5,230 nt of DNA, taken from NCBI GenBank assembly GCA_937975585.1, contig CALJUC010000136.1, positions 1 through 5,230 of the forward strand, read 5' to 3'. The notes beneath the pieces are model-generated. The model had not been told where the DNA came from and did no database searches. It worked only from the letters and a program-made list of their open reading frames with translations. Every line of letters begins with the position of its first letter. The stretch's first letter is position 1. Origin of the DNA: an uncultured Moraxella sp. (GTDB lineage: Bacteria; Pseudomonadota; Gammaproteobacteria; Pseudomonadales; Moraxellaceae). Both the position numbers and the translations under genes were made by a program. Below, in pieces: positions 1 through 5,227 of this stretch.

Positions 1-41
1 CATTGGCGTGACTGGAGTTCAGACGTGTGCTCTTCCGATCT
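1..41. other. Illumina TruSeq adapter remnant (sequencing artefact)
   Basis: Positions 8-41 match, base for base as I recall it, the 34-base Illumina TruSeq/multiplexing read-2 primer: it begins GTGACTGGAG and ends CTCTTCCGATCT. Positions 2-7 (ATTGGC) sit exactly where the i7 index lies and equal the reverse complement of index GCCAAT. Position 1 is C, where the standard primer would have T. Organism sequence therefore begins at about position 42, and this edge is a contig end with untrimmed adapter. Nothing in these 41 bases should be annotated as biology. Confidence 0.97.
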
Positions 42-172
42 GATGTGTTGTTTGGGCTTTTTTCTTTAGAATTAAGTTTGTGAAAGAGTTTAATTGCTTA
101 GGCTATTTTAATAATTAGTTGTTACCGCTTAATTTTGAGCGAGCGATTAGTAAAAATGGGTAACGGTATATC
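42..172 (+). promoter_or_regulatory. Leader/promoter region of the sensor kinase gene
   Basis: This AT-rich stretch precedes the kinase start and holds no gene. TAATAAT (109-115) or TATTTT (104-109) could serve as a -10 box, but no well-spaced TTGACA-like -35 is visible, so no promoter is assigned firmly. An inverted repeat, GTTACC (121-126) and GGTAAC (159-164), could pair across a 32-base loop. Its right arm overlaps the only purine-rich, SD-like stretch (GGGTAACGG, 158-166) before the ATG at 173, so it might mask the ribosome site. The upstream part of the region is lost at the contig end. Confidence 0.3.
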
Positions 173-2006
173 ATGACAGTGCGAATGCTCGCCTTAAGCT
201 TACTGCTAGGATGGTCAACATTCACAGCTGCGCAAGCGAAGGTATATTATTTTGGCGTGCTAGCACCGCGCGGTGCTTCTATGGCGCAACACCAGTGGCA
301 ACCTTGGTTAGATAGCTTTAACCAACGCCTAAATGGTGATTCGTTGGTATTGGTGCCACTGGATTTAGCACAAGTACAACAAGCATCTACCCTTAAATAA
401 CTGGATTTTCTTGTCGCCCCGCAATCACAGTTTGTGCGCCTTGATACCACTGGTTGGCACTGGCTGGCTACCCTCCAATCCCAACCCACCAATCTGTCCA
501 ATCGTCAGCAAGTGGCATTTAATCAGATTGGCAGTACAATTTGGGTCAAAAAACGCAGCCCCATTCGCACACTCAATGACTTGGCGTATTACGATGTCGC
601 AGCCGTGGATCGGCAAGCGTTTGGCGGTTATTTACTGGTAGCGCAGTTGTTACAGCGTCAAGGCGTGCAACTGTCACCGCAGCGATTACATTTTTTGGGT
701 TATCCGATTGAGCGCACCTTAATCAGCTTGGCTGCGGATAAGGTCGATGCCGCGATTGTCCCCTTATGCCTCATGAAAGAAATGGCTGCCAATGGCGTTC
801 TTAACCTCCAAGACTATCGTGCGATTAATGCGGTACTGACAGCCGATAGCACACTTCATTGTGTCAGTTCTACCAAGACCTATCCAAACTGGACCTTGGC
901 TGCGACACCGACTGCCCCATCAACATTGGTACAAGCACTGCATCAATTTTTGTTTTTGCCGACCAGTCAAACCAACTCGCAATTGATTTGGTTGCCCGTA
1001 CAGTCCAGTCAAGAAGTCGAGCAGGTTTTTATCGAGTTACAACAGCATCCCTCGCAACTTAGCTTAACCCAACAAGTTGAACAATGGGTGCAGCAGCACC
1101 GTTGGCTGTTTGGGTTAGGCTTAATCGCTTTAGCAGTGACCTTAATTAACTATGTTTGGATGAGTTCATTGGCATTGCGCCAACGCCGAAAAATCTTAAA
1201 GCAACACACGCTATTACAAGATTATGATAAACGCCTTGAGCGCAATCAACGCTTGTCATTAATGGGTGAAATGAGTGCCGGTATCGCGCATGAACTTAAC
1301 CAACCCTTGGCAGTGATTCAAAACTATACCCAAGGTACTTTACTACGGTTAAATAAAGGCACCTTAGATAACGATGCCATCACTTTTGTACTCAATAATA
1401 TTGCCAGTGAAACCCAGCGCGGTGCTAATATTATCCAAAATATCCGCCAGTGGTATGCCACCCAACCCAACACCCCACCACGGTCGATGTGTTTCGCGTG
1501 ATTGAACAAGCCAAACGTTCCTTAGGTGCTATGCTGACGTTACAGGTCTATTTTCAAAGTACGATTACCCAGTTATATTTGCCCGCGTTTTTATTAGACC
1601 AATTAATGATTAATACCTTACTTAATGCACAACAACAAGGTGCGACCATGGTTTGGTTAACGTTACATCCCTGTTTCATTGACGACCAGCCCTATATTGG
1701 CTTACAAATCACTGATGATGGGGTGGGTTTAATGAGGGGCAATTGGCACATATTGAACAAAATAAAACCCAGTCACAGCCACGCCCCTTTGACTCGACAA
1801 AACCGGATGGTATGGGCATGGGACTGCTTATCTGTCAGCGATTGTGCCAGTCTGTTGGTGGCTTTATGACCCTTGATAATGTCGAATTAACCACTTGGTT
1901 AGCGACTAACACGCTCGCCCCCACTCAACCGTTATCCAAACCCCGCCATCAGACCGGCGCGCAAATCAGCTGTTATCTGCCGCAAAAAACCACATCCCAT
2001 ACGTGA
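173..2006 (+). pseudogene. TtrS-like sensor histidine kinase, broken by one stop and two frameshifts
   Basis: With the lesions repaired this encodes about 611 residues, close to TtrS-type kinases (about 590). Parts in order: a signal peptide (hydrophobic LALSLLLGW, cleavage likely after AQA at residue 22); a periplasmic PhnD/phosphonate-binding-like domain opening with VYYFGVLAPRG, to about residue 305; a membrane helix at about 310-335; a HisKA dimerisation domain with GEMSAGIAHELNQP, where His373 (codon 1289-1291) is the phospho-acceptor; and a HATPase with N-box INTLLNA (Asn485), G1 box DDGVGL (515-520) and G2 box GMGMGL (about 547-552). Lesions: TAA at 398-400, in frame, probably from CAA; one base missing in the CCCC run 1473-1476; one base missing in TTTAA 1728-1732. 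The family autophosphorylates and passes phosphate to a FixJ-type regulator, here the next gene. Known relatives sense tetrathionate (TtrS) or thiosulfate (ThsS); the ligand here is unknown. As written only a 75-residue fragment would be made. True decay versus sequence error cannot be settled from the sequence. Confidence 0.92.
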
Positions 2007-2011
2007 TTTTT

Positions 2012-2036
2012 TATATTGACCTGTTAATATATTGAC
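2012..2036. repeat. Direct repeat TATATTGAC x2 between kinase and regulator genes
   Basis: TATATTGAC occurs at 2012-2020 and again at 2028-2036, a 16-base period, in the 68-base gap before the response regulator. Paired short direct repeats just upstream of a regulator can be operator half-sites, but the stretch is AT-rich and chance is possible. The second copy supplies the TTGAC of a possible -35 box. Confidence 0.45.
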
Positions 2037-2058
2037 GCCGCTTCTAACACGCTATTAT
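2032..2058 (+). promoter_or_regulatory. Possible sigma70 promoter of the response regulator gene
   Basis: TTGACG (2032-2037, five of six to TTGACA) and TATTAT (2053-2058, five of six to TATAAT) are separated by 15 bases, two shorter than ideal. Transcription would start at about 2065, leaving a very short leader before the ATG at 2075. This could let the regulator be made independently of the damaged kinase. The short spacing makes it only a candidate. Confidence 0.3.
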
Positions 2059-2074
2059 CTGACGAGTAATAACC

Positions 2075-2695
2075 ATGATTTCTCCCTCGCTTACAACCCA
2101 AACACCCACCCATAGCATTCCGGTGCATGTGGTCGATGACGATATTCAGGTGCTCAATTCGTGTGGTTTTTTATTGAGTAGCATTGATATCGAAGCGACG
2201 CTTTGGCACAGTGCAAGCGATTTCTTGGCAGGGGTAGACACAGCAGAGCCTGCCGTGGTGATTAGCGATATTATGATGCCAGGACTGGATGGCAAGCAGC
2301 TACAACAGCGACTATTACAGCAGCAAAGTCCGATTGCCATGATTGCCCTAACCGGTCGTGGTGAGGTTAGCGATGCGGTGACTATGCTAAAACTGGGCGC
2401 GGTCGATTATTTGGAAAAACCGATTTCGTTATCGCGGCTGCAAACAGCCATCGACAGCGCTTTTCAAGTCACCCAACAAAATCTTGAACAGCTAACCGCT
2501 AATCGCTTGTACTTGACGTTGACTGATAAAGAACAGCAAGTCGCACAAAAAATCGTTGATGGTAAAATTAACAAGGTCATCGCTGATGAGATGCATATTT
2601 CTAACCGAACCGTTGAAGTCCATCGTTCCCATATCATGGAAAAAATGCAGGCAGAACACTTAAGCGAATTAATTCAAAAATTACTCCGCATATAA
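2075..2695 (+). CDS. FixJ/TtrR-type two-component response regulator
   Basis: This intact 206-residue protein is a typical length for the FixJ/TtrR group. Residues about 15-130 form the receiver domain: acidic pocket Asp21-Asp23 (VVDDDI), phospho-acceptor Asp65 (ISDIMMPGLDG), conserved Thr93 (ALTGRG) and Lys115 (EKP). Residues about 147-206 form a LuxR/NarL-type helix-turn-helix (LTDKEQQVAQKIVDG, then ISNRTVEVHRSHIMEKM as the DNA-contacting part). It is a cytoplasmic transcription factor, expected to be phosphorylated by the kinase encoded 68 bases upstream. TtrR activates tetrathionate reductase genes in Salmonella; no such genes are visible here, so its targets are unknown. The ATG at 2075 has a weak GAG ribosome site eight bases upstream (2064-2066). 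All phosphorylation residues are present, so it looks functional while its cognate kinase reads as broken. It may be silent, cross-phosphorylated, or evidence that the kinase lesions are errors. Confidence 0.95.
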   Translation: MISPSLTTQTPTHSIPVHVVDDDIQVLNSCGFLLSSIDIEATLWHSASDFLAGVDTAEPAVVISDIMMPGLDGKQLQQRLLQQQSPIAMIALTGRGEVSDAVTMLKLGAVDYLEKPISLSRLQTAIDSAFQVTQQNLEQLTANRLYLTLTDKEQQVAQKIVDGKINKVIADEMHISNRTVEVHRSHIMEKMQAEHLSELIQKLLRI

Positions 2696-2703
2696 CGCTT
2701 AAC

Positions 2704-2733
2704 TTGACTGGCTTTGCTTGTTTACCCAATAAT
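2704..2733 (+). promoter_or_regulatory. Candidate sigma70 promoter downstream of the response regulator
   Basis: TTGACT (2704-2709) matches the -35 consensus at five of six positions. AATAAT (2728-2733) matches the -10 consensus at five of six, with an 18-base spacer. It starts nine bases after the regulator stop codon and points away from it, so it would drive a short transcript from about 2740 into the intergenic region, not any large gene. It is the better-formed promoter candidate of the two on the + strand of this window. Transcription is not shown. Confidence 0.4.
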
Positions 2734-2736
2734 CTG

Positions 2737-2776
2737 ACCTATAGTTACCTATAGTCATTAGGCGCTATTAGGTTGT
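2737..2776. repeat. Two pairs of 10-bp-phased direct repeats
   Basis: Four consecutive 10-base blocks form two pairs: ACCTATAGTT and ACCTATAGTC (2737-2756), then ATTAGGCGCT and ATTAGGTTGT (2757-2776). CTATAG is itself a palindrome. ACCTATAG and CTATTAGGT are near-inverted copies with one extra base. Spacing of one helical turn, just after a candidate promoter, suggests a protein-binding site or a 5' hairpin in a transcript. It could also be replication slippage. Confidence 0.5.
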
Positions 2777-2898
2777 TAGATAAAAGCTTATTATCCAAGC
2801 ACCCTACCGACCTTAAAAATCAGAGCCTGACTGAGAAACACATGGATACTACAGACAATCGTATTCAGCGTTTGCGATTAAGTCCAAAAGGGAGGTGA
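2773..2898 (+). CDS. Candidate small ORF (41 aa from TTG, or 18 aa from ATG 2842)
   Basis: A frame open from 2755 to the TGA at 2896-2898 could start at TTG 2773 (41 residues) or at ATG 2842 (18 residues, starting MDTTDNRIQR and ending RLSPKGR). Both are hydrophilic and basic at the C-terminus, with no signal peptide or membrane segment. The ATG has only a weak TGAG-type ribosome site seven bases upstream. A candidate promoter lies at 2704-2733. The stop codon overlaps the SD-like sequence at 2891-2900, as seen in translationally coupled genes, but no long gene follows. I recognise no family. An open frame this short can easily arise by chance. Confidence 0.15.
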   Translation: MLDKSLLSKHPTDLKNQSLTEKHMDTTDNRIQRLRLSPKGR

Positions 2899-2900
2899 TC
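2891..2900 (+). promoter_or_regulatory. Perfect extended Shine-Dalgarno-like sequence without a gene
   Basis: GGAGGTGATC is an exact 10-base complement to the 3' end of bacterial 16S rRNA (GATCACCTCC). Ordinary ribosome sites match four to six bases. The next ATG codons are at 2916 (15-residue frame to the TGA at 2961-2963) and 2926 (10 residues to 2958). The first lies 15 bases past the match, further than usual. No substantial reading frame follows, so this may be a relic of a lost gene, part of a small RNA, or chance. Confidence 0.4.
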
Positions 2901-2910
2901 AGCTAAACCC

Positions 2911-2930
2911 AAACCATGCAAAACCATGCA
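2911..2930. repeat. Tandem 10-bp repeat AAACCATGCA x2
   Basis: AAACCATGCA is repeated exactly twice with no gap (2911-2920 and 2921-2930), preceded by the partial copy AAACCC. Each copy carries an ATG. Replication slippage is the simplest origin; a binding site with one-turn spacing is also possible. Confidence 0.7.
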
Positions 2931-2952
2931 AATCAAACACGGAAAAATCGGC

Positions 2953-2972
2953 AAATAATCTGATTATTTTTT
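2953..2972 (+). terminator. AT-rich palindrome followed by T run
   Basis: AAATAATC (2953-2960) and GATTATTT (2962-2969) are perfect inverted arms around a single T, and the Ts continue to 2972. Folded with a practical loop the stem is five to seven mostly A-T pairs, so as a + strand intrinsic terminator it is weak. It would end transcripts from the regulator gene or from the candidate promoter at 2704. It overlaps the stop codon (2964-2966) of the convergent gene. Confidence 0.35.
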
Positions 2973-3623
2973 ACTCAAATCCGGTAAGTGATAATCAAAT
3001 GCAACCGCCGCGATTCGCAGACCCGTTGTCGTCAAGGTACTTAACAACAGTATCAACCACGGTTCAATGGTGGTGTAAACAGCAAGACATGCATAGACCC
3101 AACCACCGACCAACGCACACATTGCGTAGGGTCGATGGTCAAAAAATGCAGCTGGCATCTCACCACAGGCAATATCTCGCATCACACCACCAAATACACC
3201 AGTGATAATCCCCATCATCACAGATACTGCCATCGGCATACCTGCTATCAATGCCGCTTGCACACCCGATGCCACGAATAACCCAAGCCCCAAGGCATCA
3301 GCAAACTGAATACCGGCTGGCGTAATGTGAAAACGGCGGCGACTATTCACAATCATCACAAAGCCTGATACACCAAACACCAACCACAGTATCGACTCCT
3401 GACCGACCCAAAAAAATGGCCGTTTCTCTAGCAGAATATCCCTTAGCGTGCCACCACCAAAAGCGGATAAAAACCCCAAAACTGCGACCCCAAATACATC
3501 CATACGATTGCGGATACCAGCAAATATGCCCGATAAGGCAAACGCCAACGTACCAATGACTTCTACAATAAGCCGTAATGACTCACCCCACACGGTCAAA
3601 TCCGAAACGTTTACGCTAAACAA
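2964..3623 (-). CDS. TRIC/UPF0126 family (YicG-like) membrane protein
   Basis: This intact 219-residue inner-membrane protein is the usual length for bacterial TRIC-type (UPF0126, YicG-like) proteins, which form trimeric cation channels in solved examples. The family has two homologous three-helix halves plus a seventh helix. Here hydrophobic segments fall at about 16-36, 42-55, 78-93, 107-127, 132-147, 165-184 and 187-208. The hallmark glycine-rich motifs end each half's second helix: GGGTLRD (56-62) and GGVMRD (145-150), followed by family-typical EKRPFFW and GEMPAAF. The start is TTG at 3621-3623, chosen because GAGG (3632-3635) sits eight bases upstream. No ATG or GTG lies nearby in frame before the first helix except GTG at codon 11, which has no comparable ribosome site. 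Its physiological substrate is unknown. The neighbouring MATE gene is co-oriented but 227 bases upstream, so an operon is not evident. Confidence 0.93.
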   Translation of the reverse strand: MFSVNVSDLTVWGESLRLIVEVIGTLAFALSGIFAGIRNRMDVFGVAVLGFLSAFGGGTLRDILLEKRPFFWVGQESILWLVFGVSGFVMIVNSRRRFHITPAGIQFADALGLGLFVASGVQAALIAGMPMAVSVMMGIITGVFGGVMRDIACGEMPAAFFDHRPYAMCALVGGWVYACLAVYTTIEPWLILLLSTLTTTGLRIAAVAFDYHLPDLSKK

Positions 3624-3631
3624 TACCCTTA

Positions 3632-3635
3632 CCTC
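3632..3635 (-). promoter_or_regulatory. Ribosome binding site deciding the TTG start of the TRIC-like gene
   Basis: On the minus strand GAGG is followed by eight bases (TAAGGGTA) and then TTG. This standard spacing is the main reason for choosing the rare TTG codon. AAGGG, nearer the start, is too close to be used. Confidence 0.6.
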
Positions 3636-3643
3636 GTTGATTT

Positions 3644-3673
3644 ATTAAGAGATGGCACGAACCAAAATGCCAA
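3644..3673 (-). promoter_or_regulatory. Possible promoter of the TRIC-like gene
   Basis: On the minus strand TTGGCA (3673-3668, five of six to the -35 consensus) is followed after 18 bases by CTTAAT (3649-3644, four of six to the -10 consensus). The start would fall near 3637, giving a leader of about 14 bases that just includes the GAGG site. It is plausible but weak, particularly in the -10 box. Confidence 0.28.
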
Positions 3674-3734
3674 TACGGCTGCACTTTTCTACCATAAATT
3701 AAGACTTGTGATAGAGTATCATTTATTCAAAGAC

Positions 3735-3785
3735 GCAGACGAACTATTTGACAGCAAAGTCGAATGAGATGAACGTCTGCTTTTT
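3735..3785 (+). terminator. Nested hairpin with T tract between MATE and TRIC genes
   Basis: GCAGACG (3735-3741) pairs perfectly with CGTCTGC (3774-3780), and TTTTT follows (3781-3785) on the + strand. Inside the loop ATTTGAC and GTCGAAT (about 3746-3765) form a second seven-pair stem, one pair being a G-U, around AGCAAA. The T run faces the + strand, where no gene ends. On the minus strand, where the MATE transcript arrives, the sequence after the hairpin is only modestly T-rich (GTCTTTG). It may be a MATE terminator of unusual form, or the end of a small + strand RNA. Confidence 0.45.
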
Positions 3786-3850
3786 AAATTTGGAGTGGTA
3801 CGCGCAAAGGCGAAGCATAATGCTAGGGTTTATCTATCTCCCCGTTTGCC

Positions 3851-5227
3851 CTAAATCAATTTTTCCACCGTTTTTTTCTTCCAAACAAACTGATAATACA
3901 AGCCTTGCAGGATGCTCATGGTGATAAAATTCGCCACATACGCCCACCAAATACCTTCTAAGCCAAAACGACGGCTTAACAAAAACGCAAACGGCAACTC
4001 TACCAGTGCAATACTGGCAATACTCACAAACATCGGTTGCCACACCATCCCTGTCGCCCGCATCATGCCACTAAAAATCGTGCCTGTGCTAAACAACAAA
4101 ATACTCCACAGCACGATATGTAACAGCTGTTGAGCCATCACAATGACACTCTCATCGGTGATAAATAACGCCATCAGACTGCGAGAAAATAGATACGCCA
4201 GCAATATCAAGCCCCCTGTGACCGCTAAATTGGTCAAAAGTGCGGTGCGGGTGACGCTATTTAACGCCGTGGTTTGCCCTGCCCCAATGGCTTGGGAAGC
4301 AAAAATCGATGCGGCAATGGCGATAGAGATGGCAGGGAACTGCACGTAGTTTAATACCTGATTGACTGCCCCATACGCCGCCGTGGCATGTGAGCCAAAG
4401 CTATTGATAAGCCCAATAATCACCAGCCCCGATATCGCCCCTGTCACCATCTGAAACGCTGTCGGTAGCCCCAAGCGAATCACCTTGCGAGCAATATCAG
4501 GCTGAATACGAATGTAGGATAACAGCACGCTATCCAGTTGAAGTGGGTGATTTTTGTAGCGGGTATAAATGTACAAATACAGCAACACCAAAAACTGCGA
4601 AAGCAATGTCGCAATCGCAGGGGCTGCAATGCCGAACTGGGGTAAACCAAACCAGCCCTTTATCAATGCAGGGGTAACCACCAGCCCAATCACAATCGAA
4701 ATCCCCACCGCCAACAGTGGCGTGACCGAATCGCCTACCCCACGCAATAGCGACGTATAAGCGATAAATAAAAACAACAGCGGACTACCCATCAGCATCA
4801 ATCTAGCATAGTCGGTCGCCATCGTTTCAATGTCCGCAGGTACGCCCATTTGTACGATAATAAACCGACGCAACAAGCTACCCAGCACAGCGATAACCGC
4901 CCCCATGATAAGAATAATGGCAAAGCTATTGCCCGTGATACGTTTGATTAAATCGTAATCTTTTGCCCCCCAGGCTTGTCCTATCAAAATCGACGAACCC
5001 GAAGCAATACCAATGATAAACGCCAATAAAAAGAACAATATCGGGGCAAATACCGACACCGCCGCAATCGCCTGCACCCCCAATAACTGCCCGACAAATA
5101 CGGTGTTAATCGTCCCTGACAAGGACTGCAAAATATTGGTCAATAACAAAGGTAGCAAAAAAATGATAAAGGGTCGCCATAGTGTGGCAACCGAGTCAAA
5201 ATTGGGTAACGCGTTGGATTTTTTCAT
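3851..5227 (-). CDS. MATE family efflux transporter
   Basis: This 458-residue inner-membrane protein is the normal MATE length. The family exports cationic drugs, dyes or metabolites in exchange for Na+ or H+. About 12 hydrophobic segments are visible, in two homologous halves (about 17-221 and 250-446). Paired repeat signatures support this: GQAWGAKDYD (83-92) against SQAIGAGQ (311-318), and LRGVGDSVTP (161-170) against MRATGMVWQP (389-398). The first helix reads PLLLTNILQSLSGTINTVFVGQLLG. Asn41 stands where NorM- and DinF-type members carry a coupling aspartate, so the ion coupling may differ. The ATG at 5225-5227 fits the usual short cytoplasmic N-terminus, but only three bases precede it, so its ribosome site and promoter cannot be seen. 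The stop is TAG (3851-3853). It could contribute to multidrug tolerance; substrates cannot be deduced from sequence, and no regulator gene adjoins it within the window. Confidence 0.95.
   Translation of the reverse strand: MKKSNALPNFDSVATLWRPFIIFLLPLLLTNILQSLSGTINTVFVGQLLGVQAIAAVSVFAPILFFLLAFIIGIASGSSILIGQAWGAKDYDLIKRITGNSFAIILIMGAVIAVLGSLLRRFIIVQMGVPADIETMATDYARLMLMGSPLLFLFIAYTSLLRGVGDSVTPLLAVGISIVIGLVVTPALIKGWFGLPQFGIAAPAIATLLSQFLVLLYLYIYTRYKNHPLQLDSVLLSYIRIQPDIARKVIRLGLPTAFQMVTGAISGLVIIGLINSFGSHATAAYGAVNQVLNYVQFPAISIAIAASIFASQAIGAGQTTALNSVTRTALLTNLAVTGGLILLAYLFSRSLMALFITDESVIVMAQQLLHIVLWSILLFSTGTIFSGMMRATGMVWQPMFVSIASIALVELPFAFLLSRRFGLEGIWWAYVANFITMSILQGLYYQFVWKKKTVEKLI

Larger units (their letters stand above)
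2696..2963. other. Convergent intergenic region with clustered signals
   Basis: These 268 bases lie between the stop of the response regulator (+) and the stop of the TRIC-like gene (-). Gaps between convergent genes normally hold only terminators. This one also holds a promoter-like pair, phased 10-bp repeats, a short open frame, an exact 10-base 16S-complementary sequence, a tandem repeat and a palindrome with a T run, each listed separately. AATAATCTGA appears at both ends (2728-2737 and 2954-2963). I see no tRNA, recognisable RNA family or transposon ends. Confidence 0.6.

Noticed and set aside
398..400. Stop-codon recoding (selenocysteine or readthrough)
   Set aside because: The codon is TAA, which is not used for selenocysteine or pyrrolysine, and two further frame breaks would still prevent a full protein.
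434..1501. A separate 355-residue protein starting at GTG 434
   Set aside because: It is in the same frame as the 173-400 segment and continues the same sensor domain. The GTG is internal, with no ribosome site, and the product would lack a signal peptide. It is part of the broken kinase gene.
1743..2006. A separate 87-residue protein
   Set aside because: It holds only the G2 box and the C-terminus of the HATPase domain and continues the kinase after a frameshift.
2887..2905. Antisense fragment of a 16S rRNA gene end
   Set aside because: Only 10 bases match exactly. The flanks diverge at once (one base lost, then unrelated sequence), and no rRNA sequence is nearby.
3735..3780. Neisseria-type DNA uptake sequence pair (GCAGACG/CGTCTGC)
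   Set aside because: It resembles but does not match the GCCGTCTGAA core, the arms are far apart, and no other copies occur in the window.
3834..4349. Short open frames overlapping the MATE gene on both strands
   Set aside because: They are shadows of the MATE coding sequence with no ribosome sites and no recognisable protein features.
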